DNA of 64,000 nucleotides from Planctomycetota bacterium (GTDB lineage: Bacteria > Planctomycetota > UBA1135 > UBA2386), in assembly GCA_019636245.1 (NCBI GenBank), contig JAHBXX010000003.1:1-64000 (forward strand), in the 5' to 3' direction. The notes beneath the pieces are model-generated. The model ran no database searches, had not been told where the DNA came from, and saw only the letters and a list, made by a program, of their open reading frames with translations. This document shows positions 48,419-57,115 of this stretch, one piece after another. Numbering within the stretch: position 1 is the stretch's first letter; each line of letters begins with the position of its first letter. A program made the translations under genes and the position numbers.

Positions 48419-48808
48419 TTGAAGACCGTCACCAAGAAGGAACTCGTTCATCGCATCGCCGAACGGACAGGTGTCACGAAGGTCGTGGCGAAGGACGTGA
48501 TCCAGTCCTTCCTGAACGCGATCATCAACGAGCTTGCCGAAGGCAACCGGCTGGAGTTCCGTGAGTTCGGCGTGTTCGAGTCGCGCGAGCGTGCGGCCCG
48601 GCTGGCGCAGAATCCGCGCACGCTCGAGAAGGTGCCCGTTCCTGCCAAACGCATCGTCAAGTTCAAGGTCGGCCGCTTGATGCGCAAGAAGGTGGCGGGC
48701 GAAGACGTCGGCGACCTCACCCTCGACGATCACGAGGACGACGACGACCATGCCCCGGCACCGGTGCGGAAGGGGCGCGCGGGCAACGAAGCCAGCGGTA
48801 TGGCCTGA
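48419..48808 (+). CDS. HU/IHF-family DNA-binding protein with acidic C-terminal tail
   Basis: The 129-residue protein has a full HU/IHF domain (about 1-95): VTKKELVHRIAERTGVTK, FLNAIINELAEGNRLEFREFG, the DNA-binding arm with AQNPRTLEKVPVPAKR and RIVKFKVGRLMRKKV. A tail of about 35 residues with LDDHEDDDDHAP is unusual for HU and is strongly acidic. The TTG start at 48419 is supported by a perfect GGAGGT 8 bases upstream. HU compacts and bends DNA in the nucleoid. A histone-fold protein is encoded at 9459, so this cell has at least two candidate architectural proteins. Confidence 0.93.
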   Translation: MKTVTKKELVHRIAERTGVTKVVAKDVIQSFLNAIINELAEGNRLEFREFGVFESRERAARLAQNPRTLEKVPVPAKRIVKFKVGRLMRKKVAGEDVGDLTLDDHEDDDDHAPAPVRKGRAGNEASGMA

Positions 48809-48816
48809 TCGCGCCG

Positions 48817-48832
48817 AGCCGGGCGCCCGGCT
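48817..48832. terminator. Palindrome between convergent HU and trans-sulfuration genes
   Basis: AGCCGGGCGCCCGGCT is a perfect 16-base inverted repeat in the 42-base gap between two converging genes. No T-run follows. It is a candidate bidirectional terminator. Confidence 0.4.
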
Positions 48833-48850
48833 TCACCGCTGGATCCGCCT

Positions 48851-50014
48851 TCACTTCAGGATCCGCAGGGCCCGGTCGAGGTCGGCGATCAGGTCGTCGC
48901 CATCCTCGATGCCGACCGACAGGCGGATCAGCCCATCGGCGAGCCCCGCCCGACGCCGCTCCTCGGCGGGAATCGACGCGTGCGTCATCGAAGCCGGGTG
49001 GTCGACGAGGCTCTCGACGCCGCCGAGGCTCTCGGCCAGCGAGAACACGCGCACCGACGAGCAGACCTGCTTGGCCTGCTCCACGCTCGCGCGCAGTTCG
49101 ACCGACACCATGCCGCCACCCGCCCGCATCTGGCGCATGGCGAGGGCGTGGTTGGCATGGCTCGGCAGGCCGGGGTAGATCACGCGCGCCACCCGCGGAT
49201 CGGCCTCGAGCCAGCGGGCGACGGCCATCGCGTTCTCGCAGTGGCGCTGCATGCGCACGTGCAGCGTCTTGGTGCCGCGCAGCACCAGGAAGCAGTCCAT
49301 CGGCCCGGGCGTGCCGCCGCAGGAGTTCTGGAAGTGCATCAGCTTCTGGTGCAGGGCGTCGTCGTCGACGATCAGCGCGCCGCCGACCACGTCGCTGTGG
49401 CCGCCGAGGTACTTGGTCGTGGAGTGGGCGACGATGTCGCAGCCGAGGGCCAGCGGGTTCTGCAGCCAGGGCGTGGCGAAGGTGTTGTCCGCCATCGACA
49501 GCACGCCGCGCTGGCGGCACCTCGCGGCGATCGCGGCCAGGTCGCAGCACCGCAAGAGCGGGTTGGTCGGCGTCTCGAGCATCACGAGGCGGGTGCTGGG
49601 ACGGAACGCGGCCTCGAGCTGGCCCAGGTCGGTGAGGTCGACGAAGGTCGTCTCGAGGCCGAACTTGGCGTAGAGCGTGCGCAGCAGGCGGTAGGTGCCG
49701 CCGTAGAGGTCGTTGCCGGCGATGACGTGGTCGCCCGACTGCAGCAGGTTGAGCACGCAGTGGATGGCGGCCATGCCGCTGGCGAAGGCGAGGCCGTGGC
49801 GCCCGCCCTCGAGGGCGGCCAGGTTGCGCTCGAGGGCCGTCCGGGTGGGGTTGTGGCTGCGGGAGTAGTCGTAGCCCTTGGTCTTCGCCGGGGCCTCCTG
49901 CACGTAGGTGCTGGTCATGAAGACCGGCGTCATGATCGCGCCGGTGGTGGGGTCGGGCTCCTGGCCGGCATGCACCGCGAGGGTGGCGAAGCCGGGTTTG
50001 CGTTCGCTGTTCAT
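48851..50014 (-). CDS. Trans-sulfuration PLP enzyme (cystathionine gamma-synthase/lyase family)
   Basis: The 387-residue enzyme has GYDYSRSHNPTRTALE (phosphate cup), FASGMAAI, LETPTNPLLR, ADNTFATPWLQNPL, and the PLP lysine K201 in AHSTTKYLGGHSDVVGG. The C-terminal domain has SLGGVESLVDHPASMTHASI and RLSVGIEDGDDLIADL. It acts in methionine/cysteine metabolism; synthase (MetB) and lyase (MetC/CGL) cannot be told apart safely by eye, so no symbol is given. TAAACT (50030-50025 on the minus strand) is 10 bases before the ATG, leaving a leader of about 3 bases and no space for a SAM riboswitch. Confidence 0.9.
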   Translation of the reverse strand: MNSERKPGFATLAVHAGQEPDPTTGAIMTPVFMTSTYVQEAPAKTKGYDYSRSHNPTRTALERNLAALEGGRHGLAFASGMAAIHCVLNLLQSGDHVIAGNDLYGGTYRLLRTLYAKFGLETTFVDLTDLGQLEAAFRPSTRLVMLETPTNPLLRCCDLAAIAARCRQRGVLSMADNTFATPWLQNPLALGCDIVAHSTTKYLGGHSDVVGGALIVDDDALHQKLMHFQNSCGGTPGPMDCFLVLRGTKTLHVRMQRHCENAMAVARWLEADPRVARVIYPGLPSHANHALAMRQMRAGGGMVSVELRASVEQAKQVCSSVRVFSLAESLGGVESLVDHPASMTHASIPAEERRRAGLADGLIRLSVGIEDGDDLIADLDRALRILK

Positions 50015-50024
50015 CGGGCCGCGG

Positions 50025-50030
50025 AGTTTA
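50025..50030 (-). promoter_or_regulatory. -10 box of the trans-sulfuration enzyme gene
   Basis: TAAACT on the minus strand ends 10 bases before the ATG at 50014. TTGCCC 15 bases further up is a possible but poorly spaced -35. Confidence 0.4.
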
Positions 50031-50065
50031 CAAGGCCGTCCGCGCGGGCAACATGCTGGCTGCCG

Positions 50066-52135
50066 ATGGCCACCGCGCATCCGTCCGCACGTCCGTTCGA
50101 CCTCGACGCGCTCGAGTTCCACGTCGTGCGCACGATGCTGTTCGAGCGGCTCGCCTCGCCGGTCGGGCGTTCCGCGGTCGAGGCCGTCGGGCCCGACGCC
50201 GACCACGCCACGACGGTGGCCGGCCTGCAGGCCACTGCGGCGCTGGCCGCGCGCCTGCGCGACGGCGCCGAACTGCCGCTGTGGGGCGCGGTCGAGGTCC
50301 GATCCTGGCTGGTGCCGTTCGGCGCCGGCGAGCATGCGCTGCAGACGCGGGAACTCGCCGACCTGAAGCGTCTGCTGCGCGCCAGCGAGCGCTGCCGTCG
50401 CTGGCTGCTGGCCGGCGAACCCGCGCTGGCGGAGTTCGCCGCCCCGGCTCCGGATCTGGAGGATCTCGTCGCCGAACTCGAGCTGCTGGTCGACGACCGC
50501 GGCGAGGTGCTCGATTCGGCGTCGGCGAAGCTGGCCTCGATCCGGCTCGAGATCGAACAGGCGCGGCTCGCCGTCGAGGCCGTGCTGGCCCGGGTGCTGG
50601 CGGCGGCCGACGTGCGCAAGCACCTGCAAGCGCCGGAACCGGCGTGGCGGCACGGACGCCCCGTGCTGCAGGTCAAGGCGGAGTTCCGGCAGCGGGTCGC
50701 GGGAGTGTTGCACGACCGCAGCGCCTCGGGCGCCACGCTGTTCGTCGAACCGGAGGCGGTGGTCGAGGCGGCGAATCGCCTGTCGGACGCGCAGTCGGCG
50801 GAGAACCGCGAGATCCAGGTCGTGCTCGCCGACGCTGCGCGCGGGTTGCGCCGGCTCGCGGCGCCGATCCGCGCCGCCGTGGAGTTCGTGGCGGCAGCCG
50901 ACCTGCTGCAGGCGAAGGCCCGGCTGGTGGCGATCGACGGCTACGTGGTGCCGGCGCTCGTCGAGCAGGGGCCGCTGCGCCTGCACGGGGCGCGGCACCC
51001 GCTGCTGCTGCGGCAGAGGGATGCGGCCGCGATCGTGCCGCTCGACGTGGCGCTGGGCGACCCGCACCCGATGCTGGTCGTCACGGGGCCGAACACGGGC
51101 GGCAAGACGGTGGTGCTGAAGACGATCGGCCTGCTGGCGCTGATGGCGATCAGCGGTCTGCCGATCCCCGCCGGAGCCGGAGCGCAGGTGCCGTTCTTCC
51201 GCGCCGTGCAGGCCGACATCGGCGACGAACAGGCGATCGCCCAGAACCTGTCGACGTTCAGTTCGCACGTGCAGCGCATCGCCCGTTGCCTGCGGCACGC
51301 GTCGCCGCGGGCCCTGGTGCTGCTCGACGAACTCGGGGCGGGCACCGATCCAGAGGAAGGCGGCGTGCTCGGCTACGCCGTGCTCGAGGAGCTGCTCCGC
51401 GCTGGCGCCTTCGCCGTCGTCACCACGCATCTCGGCCGGCTCAAGGACTTCGCCTACCAGCATGCCGGCGCGGAGAACGGTTCGATGGCCTTCGATGGCG
51501 AATCGCTGCGACCGCTCTACCGCTTGGACCTCGGCATCCCGGGGAGCAGCCATGCGCTCGACATCGCCCATCGGGTCGGCATGCCGGCGGCCGTCGTTGC
51601 GCGCGCCCGCGAACTGCTCGGCGTGCGGGACCAGAGCCTCGACCGGGTCATCGAGCGGGTGCAGGCGGCGCGGCGGGATGCGGAGGCCGACCGACGCCGG
51701 ACCGCCGACCTCACCCGGGCCGCCGCTGCGAAGCAGGAGGAGCTCGAGGATCGCATGGCACAGGCGGTGCGCAAGGAGAACTGGCTGCAGGAAGAGGCGG
51801 ACGGCGTCGTCGATGCCGAACTGCGAGCGGCGCAGGCGGCGCTGGAGGAGCCGCTGGCGGCGCTCGCCATCGCTCCGGGGGTGCACGGCGAGAGGGCTCG
51901 GGCCCTGCAGCGCATCGTGGCCGCGATGCCGAAGCGCGCCGCGGTCCACCGGCGGCGGATGCAGTTCTGCCACGCCCTGAAGAAGGGTGATCCCGTGTTC
52001 CTGCCGCGCTGGCACCGCGTCTGTCCGGTGCACAAGGTGGACCGGATCCGGGAGACGGTGACGGTCGACTACGGCAAGGTGAAGATGGAGGTCCCGTTCG
52101 AGGACGTCTCCTGGCTGCAGCCGCTGTCCTCCTGA
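50066..52135 (+). CDS. MutS2-like ATPase lacking the Smr nuclease domain
   Basis: The 689-residue protein has the MutS2 layout: a core helical domain (FDLDALEFHVVRTMLFERLA), clamp/lever region with SASGATLFVEPEAVVEAAN, then the ABC ATPase. The ATPase has TGPNTGGKTVVLKTIGLLAL (Walker A), DIGDEQAIAQNLSTFSSH, LVLLDELGAGTDPEEGG (Walker B/signature) and TTHLGRLKDFAY. A long coiled coil (about residues 530-620) and a KOW-like end (KKGDPVFLP, DYGKVKMEVPFEDV) follow, and the chain stops there. Usual MutS2 is near 780 residues with a C-terminal Smr endonuclease, which is missing. MutS2 is implicated in ribosome rescue or recombination control. The start is ATG 50066. Confidence 0.88.
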   Translation: MATAHPSARPFDLDALEFHVVRTMLFERLASPVGRSAVEAVGPDADHATTVAGLQATAALAARLRDGAELPLWGAVEVRSWLVPFGAGEHALQTRELADLKRLLRASERCRRWLLAGEPALAEFAAPAPDLEDLVAELELLVDDRGEVLDSASAKLASIRLEIEQARLAVEAVLARVLAAADVRKHLQAPEPAWRHGRPVLQVKAEFRQRVAGVLHDRSASGATLFVEPEAVVEAANRLSDAQSAENREIQVVLADAARGLRRLAAPIRAAVEFVAAADLLQAKARLVAIDGYVVPALVEQGPLRLHGARHPLLLRQRDAAAIVPLDVALGDPHPMLVVTGPNTGGKTVVLKTIGLLALMAISGLPIPAGAGAQVPFFRAVQADIGDEQAIAQNLSTFSSHVQRIARCLRHASPRALVLLDELGAGTDPEEGGVLGYAVLEELLRAGAFAVVTTHLGRLKDFAYQHAGAENGSMAFDGESLRPLYRLDLGIPGSSHALDIAHRVGMPAAVVARARELLGVRDQSLDRVIERVQAARRDAEADRRRTADLTRAAAAKQEELEDRMAQAVRKENWLQEEADGVVDAELRAAQAALEEPLAALAIAPGVHGERARALQRIVAAMPKRAAVHRRRMQFCHALKKGDPVFLPRWHRVCPVHKVDRIRETVTVDYGKVKMEVPFEDVSWLQPLSS

Positions 52136-52222
52136 GTCGCCGCCCCGGTGCCGGTGCGGCGGGTTGGTCCGGTGTCGGTTTCGCGGTGCCGGTTTCGGGG
52201 TGCCGGCCGGCACGCGGCCGGC

Positions 52223-52228
52223 TAGGCT
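52223..52228 (+). promoter_or_regulatory. -10 box of the receiver-domain gene
   Basis: TAGGCT lies 11 bases before the GTG start at 52240, predicting a leader of about 4 bases. It also argues against the longer in-frame ATG start at 52186. Confidence 0.4.
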
Positions 52229-52239
52229 TCGGCGACACC

Positions 52240-52611
52240 GTGGGCCGCATCCTGATCGCCGACAACGACCCGGCCGTCAACGGTCTGCTGCGCCTGGTGC
52301 TGGAGCGACTCGGGCTCGAGGTGCAGCAGGCGTTCGACGGCCGCTCGGCGATGGCGATGGCGCGGGAAGCGGGCGTGCGGGTCGTGGTCTGCGACCTGGA
52401 CATGCCGGGCGCCTCGGGCCTCGAGGTGATCGAGTCGTTGGCCGGGTTGGCCCCGGCGCCGCACGTGATCGTGGTGTCCGGCTACCTGGATCGTGCCGTG
52501 CGCGACCGGCTGCAGGCGCTGCCCTGCGTCGCCGATGCGCTCGCCAAGCCCTTCGACCTGCTCGCCTTCGCCGCGCGCGTCCGCGATCTCGCGGCGGCCG
52601 CCGGCCCCTGA
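52240..52611 (+). CDS. Stand-alone response-regulator receiver domain
   Basis: This 123-residue protein is a single REC domain. RILIADNDPAVN supplies the first acidic site, VVVCDLDMPGASGLEV the phosphorylatable Asp (about D50), VIVVSG the switch Ser and ALAKPFDLLAF the conserved Lys. No output domain is present, so it may work by protein contact like CheY or Spo0F types. No kinase gene is adjacent. The GTG start at 52240 is chosen from the upstream TAGGCT and the fit to the domain boundary. Confidence 0.88.
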   Translation: MGRILIADNDPAVNGLLRLVLERLGLEVQQAFDGRSAMAMAREAGVRVVVCDLDMPGASGLEVIESLAGLAPAPHVIVVSGYLDRAVRDRLQALPCVADALAKPFDLLAFAARVRDLAAAAGP

Positions 52612-52644
52612 GCCGACTGCTGGAAAAAAAGGCCCAGGCCGACC

Positions 52645-52672
52645 TTGAACGGGCAGGGGGCCTCGGTATCCT
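52645..52672 (+). promoter_or_regulatory. Promoter of the tRNA-tuf cluster
   Basis: TTGAAC (52645-52650), 16 bases, TATCCT (52667-52672): 5/6 and 4/6 consensus matches. The predicted transcript start near 52680 is about 20 bases before the first tRNA. It is the best -35/-10 pair in the right half of the window. Confidence 0.6.
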
Positions 52673-52700
52673 CCTCCGGCCTTTCCACAGCAGCTAGCCC

Positions 52701-52776
52701 GCTAGCGTAGCTCAACTGGTAGAGCACCTGATTTGTAATCTGGAGGTTGTGGGTTCAAGTCCCATCGCTAGCTCCA
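52701..52776 (+). tRNA. tRNA-Thr (anticodon UGU)
   Basis: The acceptor arm GCTAGCG pairs with CGCTAGC and the encoded CCA follows. The anticodon loop TTTGTAA gives UGU, reading ACA. The T loop GTTCAAGT is normal. First tRNA of the tuf cluster; same order as E. coli thrU. Confidence 0.96.
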
Positions 52777-52871
52777 GATCGGGTGCGAACCGCATGCCGC
52801 GCGCGGCGGTCGGCCGGTGAGTTCGCGAACGGGAGCGCCGTTGGGGAGAGGTTCGCGCGCACGGCAACGTC

Positions 52872-52956
52872 GGGCGGATACCAAAGCGGCCAAATGGACC
52901 AGACTGTAAATCTGGCGGCTCAGCCTTCGCAGGTTCGAATCCTGCTCCGCCCACCA
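52872..52956 (+). tRNA. tRNA-Tyr (anticodon GUA)
   Basis: Acceptor GGGCGGA pairs with TCCGCCC, then A-CCA. The anticodon loop CTGTAAA gives GUA. The long variable arm of class II tRNAs (CGGCTCAGCCTTCG region) confirms Tyr. Counterpart of E. coli tyrU in the same cluster position. Confidence 0.96.
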
Positions 52957-53023
52957 AGTCTCCCGTTCGGCTCTCGGTGATCCACCGGCGGCCTTCCCGG
53001 GCGTTCGCGCGATCTGCCGCCCA

Positions 53024-53097
<74 letters not shown>

Positions 53098-53120
53098 GAT
53101 CGTTCTTTCCCCTCACGTTC

Positions 53121-53196
53121 GCTGCTATAGCTCAGCTGGTAGAGCACCTCCTTGGTAAGGAGGAGGTCGTGGGTTCAAGTCCCGCTAGCAGCTCCA
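53121..53196 (+). tRNA. tRNA-Thr (anticodon GGU)
   Basis: Acceptor GCTGCTA pairs with TAGCAGC, then T-CCA. The stem CCTCC/GGAGG closes the loop TTGGTAA, anticodon GGU, reading ACC/ACU. It lies 57 bases upstream of tuf, the position of E. coli thrT. Confidence 0.96.
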
Positions 53197-53253
53197 ACTC
53201 CGCATTCCCGTTCCGGGGCTCCGCAGCCGGACCCCACCGAAGTTCGAGATCCC

Positions 53254-54456
<1,203 letters not shown>

Positions 54457-54509
54457 TAGTGAGCGGCCCGAGGCCGCCGGCTTCACGGCTGGCTGCCTCG
54501 AGCCAGTAC

Positions 54510-54585
54510 AGGGCAGTAGCTCAATTGGTAGAGCTGTCGATTCCAAATCGACGGGTTGAGGGTTCGAGTCCTTCCTGCCCTGCCA
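54510..54585 (+). tRNA. tRNA-Trp (anticodon CCA)
   Basis: Acceptor AGGGCAG pairs with CTGCCCT, then G-CCA. The stem GTCGA/TCGAC closes loop TTCCAAA, anticodon CCA. It stands between tuf and secE, an arrangement seen in several phyla. Confidence 0.96.
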
Positions 54586-54707
54586 TACACTGGATCGGGC
54601 CTCGCCGAGGCGAGGCATGGACCACGAAGCAGCGGTGACGTGGTCCCGGACGGCGTGCGGTTCTCCGTGCACCGTTGCAGTCGGACGAGCCGCTGTCGAG
54701 GCATGCC

Positions 54708-55142
54708 GTGAGTTATCGCAAGGACCAAGGACGCTACGCGCGGATGATCGCCTTCTGGGCGGTGCTGCTGCTCGTCGCCTACGGCTGTTTCCACAGCGGC
54801 GGCCTCGTCAGCGTTCTCGACCGCTACATGGGCGACGCGAACCCCGTGCTGGTGGAGCCGTTCCCGCTGCTGGGACGGCTCCGGGTGTCGACCTGCATCG
54901 TGCTCGGGGTGCTGCTCGTGGTGGCCCTGGTCCTGCATGCCCTGCTGCAGCGGCCCAAGATCGCCGATCCGCTGATCGAGACCGAGGCGGAGATGCAGAA
55001 GGTCACGTGGCCGACGTGGGGCGAGGCTTGGCAGGGCACGATGGCGGTCACCGTGATGGTCGTCGTGATGTTCGTGTTCCTGTCCGTGGTCGACCTGCTG
55101 TTGCTGAAGGCGATGCAGATGCTGACCGGAGGCGCGGCCTGA
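54708..55142 (+). CDS. secE: Preprotein translocase subunit SecE
   Basis: The 144-residue protein has three membrane helices. The conserved SecE core is at the C-terminus: ETEAEMQKVTWPTWGEAWQG followed by a helix TVMVVVMFVFLSVVDLL. SecE clamps SecY in the translocon. The GTG at 54708 is chosen because GAGG lies 8 bases upstream; an in-frame TTG at 54675 would be the alternative. The stop overlaps nusG as TGATG. Confidence 0.92.
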   Translation: MSYRKDQGRYARMIAFWAVLLLVAYGCFHSGGLVSVLDRYMGDANPVLVEPFPLLGRLRVSTCIVLGVLLVVALVLHALLQRPKIADPLIETEAEMQKVTWPTWGEAWQGTMAVTVMVVVMFVFLSVVDLLLLKAMQMLTGGAA

Positions 55143-55672
55143 TGGCACTGGACTGGTATTTCCTCCGGGTGCAGGTCGGTCGCGAGGACCGCATCCGCGA
55201 GAGCATGGTTCGCCGCCTGAAGCAGGCCGGCATCGAGCACCTGGTGCCGCAGATCGTGGTCCCGACCGAGACGATCGCCGATCACCGTCAGGGCAAGAAG
55301 ACGGTGAAGCGCCGGAAGCTCTACCCCGGCTACCTGATGGTGCAGATGGACCTCTCGGACGAGGTGTGGTTCGTGCTGCGCGAGACCCCGGGCTTCGGCG
55401 ACTTCGTCGGCGGCCACACGCAGCCCACGCCGGCCAGGTCGGAGGATGTCGACAAGGTCCTGGCGACCATGGATGCCAGCAAGGAGCAGCCCAAGGTCGC
55501 GGTGACCTTCAAGAAGGGGGATCGGGTCAAGATCAAGACCGGAGCCTTCGAGAACACCGATGCGATCGTCGAGGAGGTGCATGCCGAGAAGGGCACGCTC
55601 GACGTCTCGGTGAACTTCTTCGGTCGTCCCACGCCGATGTCGCTCGGCTACTGGGAAGTCGAGCTGACGTAG
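55142..55672 (+). CDS. nusG: Transcription termination/antitermination factor NusG
   Basis: The 176-residue protein has the NGN domain (WYFLRVQVGREDRIRESM, RRKLYPGYLMVQMDL, VRETPGF-like LRETPGFGDFVGG) and a C-terminal KOW domain (FKKGDRVKIKTGAFENTDAIVEEV, VSVNFFGRPTPMSL). It binds RNA polymerase and couples it to Rho or the ribosome. Translation is coupled to secE. Confidence 0.96.
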   Translation: MALDWYFLRVQVGREDRIRESMVRRLKQAGIEHLVPQIVVPTETIADHRQGKKTVKRRKLYPGYLMVQMDLSDEVWFVLRETPGFGDFVGGHTQPTPARSEDVDKVLATMDASKEQPKVAVTFKKGDRVKIKTGAFENTDAIVEEVHAEKGTLDVSVNFFGRPTPMSLGYWEVELT

Positions 55673-55760
55673 TCCGCCGGCGTGCGACCGCCAGCGCAGC
55701 GGGCGGCGCCTCCTGGCCCCGATCTCGCCGCGGCCGGAGCAGAAATCCCTCGGCGGGGTG

Positions 55761-55789
55761 TTGACGAAGGGCTGGCCTTCTGCTTCACT
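55761..55789 (+). promoter_or_regulatory. Promoter of the rplK-rplA ribosomal operon
   Basis: TTGACG (55761-55766), 17 bases, TTCACT (55784-55789). The predicted start near 55796 leaves a leader of about 100 bases containing the L1-site mimic. The upstream 80 bases after nusG show no gene. Confidence 0.5.
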
Positions 55790-55841
55790 CTTCGCCCCCC
55801 TGCCCGAGCGCACGGCGATCGGCCCCAGGGTTCCTCTTGTA

Positions 55842-55882
55842 GTGGGAGGGCGCCCGCAACCGCGGGCACCCGCCTGGACCAC
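55842..55882 (+). promoter_or_regulatory. Candidate ribosomal protein L1 operator in the rplK leader
   Basis: GTGGGAGGG at 55842-55850 with CCAC at 55879-55882 forms an outer helix, and GCCCGC/GCGGGC closes an AACC loop inside. The GGTGGGAGG and ACCACC strands are those of 23S rRNA helix 76 in the L1 stalk, so the leader looks like a mimic of the L1 rRNA site. It is followed at once by GGAG, the rplK Shine-Dalgarno sequence; L1 binding would block translation of rplK-rplA. Inference from motif match. Confidence 0.55.
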
Positions 55883-55893
55883 GGAGAGCCAAA

Positions 55894-56319
55894 ATGGCCA
55901 AGGAAATCACCGCTTACGTCAAGCTCCAGTGCCCTGCCGGGCAGGCCACCCCAGCGCCGCCGGTCGGGCCGGCGCTCGGTCAGCACGGCATCAACATCGG
56001 GCAGTTCGTCAAGCAGTTCAACGACGAGACGCGCGCCCAGGCCGGCCTGATCATCCCCGTGATCATCACGGTCTACAAGGACCGTACGTTCACGCTGCAG
56101 TACAAGTCGCCGCCGGCGGCCGTGCTGCTCAAGAAGGCGGCCAAGCTGGCCACGGCAGCGAAGACGCCGGGCAGCCAGGTGGCCGGTCAGGTCACCCGGG
56201 CCCAGGTGCGGGAGATCGCGCAGGCCAAGATGAAGGACCTCAACACCGTCCACGTCGAAGCTGCGATGCGCATGGTCGAGGGCACGGCACGGTCGTGCGG
56301 AATCCAGGTCGTCGATTGA
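55894..56319 (+). CDS. rplK: Large-subunit ribosomal protein uL11
   Basis: The 141-residue protein has the L11 sequence [44 protein letters not shown] and [32 protein letters not shown]. It forms the GTPase-associated centre with 23S rRNA. GGAG lies 8 bases before the ATG, directly after the candidate L1 operator. Confidence 0.97.
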   Translation: MAKEITAYVKLQCPAGQATPAPPVGPALGQHGINIGQFVKQFNDETRAQAGLIIPVIITVYKDRTFTLQYKSPPAAVLLKKAAKLATAAKTPGSQVAGQVTRAQVREIAQAKMKDLNTVHVEAAMRMVEGTARSCGIQVVD

Positions 56320-56416
56320 CATTCGTCTCCGGCGTCCGCGCCTCGCCGCGTTGCGGTCTCCGCCGCAGCTGACCGAGTCCGCCGGGCGCCGAAGCCAAGA
56401 GCCCACAGGAACACCC

Positions 56417-57103
56417 ATGGCCAAGAAGCGCAGCCGTCGCTACCAGAAAGCCGCCGCCAAGGTCGATCGTACCAAGCGTTACCCCGTCGTGGAGGGGATG
56501 GCCCTGATCAAGTCCCTCGCGGGACCGAAGTTCGACGAGGCCGTGGATGTCGCGGTCCGCATCGGCATCGACGCGAAGAAGACCGATCAGCTCGTTCGCG
56601 GCTCGGTGAGTCTGCCGAAGGGAACCGGCAAGTCGGTGCGGATCGCCGTCTTCGCCGAAGGCGAGCGCGCCAAGGAGGCCCTGGCTGCTGGCGCCGACTT
56701 CGTCGGCGCGGCCGACCTCGCAGATCGCATCGAGAAGGGCTTCACCGACTTCGACATGACCATCGCGTCGCCGGACATGATGCGCTTCGTCGGCAAGCTC
56801 GGCAAGGTGCTCGGCCCGCAAGGCAAGATGCCGTCGCCGAAGGCCGGAACGGTGACCCCCAACGTGGCTGCTGCCGTGCGGGAGTTCAAGGCCGGCAAGA
56901 TCGAGTTCCGCACCGACGCGGGCGCCAACGTGCACGCCGCCATCGGCCGCAAGTCGTTCGGCGCCGAGGACCTGGCGGCCAATCTGAAGGCCTTCGTCGA
57001 CCATCTGCGCACCTTGCGTCCGGCGCAGGCGAAGGGCGAGTTCATCAAGAAGGTCGTCGTTTCCACCTCGATGGGGCCGGGCGTCGCGGTCGCCGTGGAA
57101 TAG
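56417..57103 (+). CDS. rplA: Large-subunit ribosomal protein uL1
   Basis: The 228-residue protein is a standard L1: RRYQKAAAKVD, KFDEAVDVAVRIGIDAKKTD, VLGPQGKMPSPKAGTVTPN and the C-terminal STSMGPGVAV. It forms the mobile L1 stalk and in many bacteria represses its own operon through an mRNA site like the one in the rplK leader. AGGA lies 7 bases before the ATG. Confidence 0.97.
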   Translation: MAKKRSRRYQKAAAKVDRTKRYPVVEGMALIKSLAGPKFDEAVDVAVRIGIDAKKTDQLVRGSVSLPKGTGKSVRIAVFAEGERAKEALAAGADFVGAADLADRIEKGFTDFDMTIASPDMMRFVGKLGKVLGPQGKMPSPKAGTVTPNVAAAVREFKAGKIEFRTDAGANVHAAIGRKSFGAEDLAANLKAFVDHLRTLRPAQAKGEFIKKVVVSTSMGPGVAVAVE

Positions 57104-57115
57104 CAGGAGCGAGTC

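Noticed and set aside
50015..50065. Possible SAM or T-box element ahead of the trans-sulfuration enzyme.
   Set aside because: The gap is 51 bases and the predicted leader about 3 bases; no conserved riboswitch sequence fits.
52621..52640. Run of seven A after the receiver-domain gene considered as a terminator.
   Set aside because: A-runs do not terminate plus-strand transcription and no stable stem precedes it in the right place. No gene on the minus strand ends here.
57104..57115. L10-type autoregulatory leader before rplJ.
   Set aside because: Only 12 bases lie between rplA and rplJ. Control is more likely at the rplK leader.
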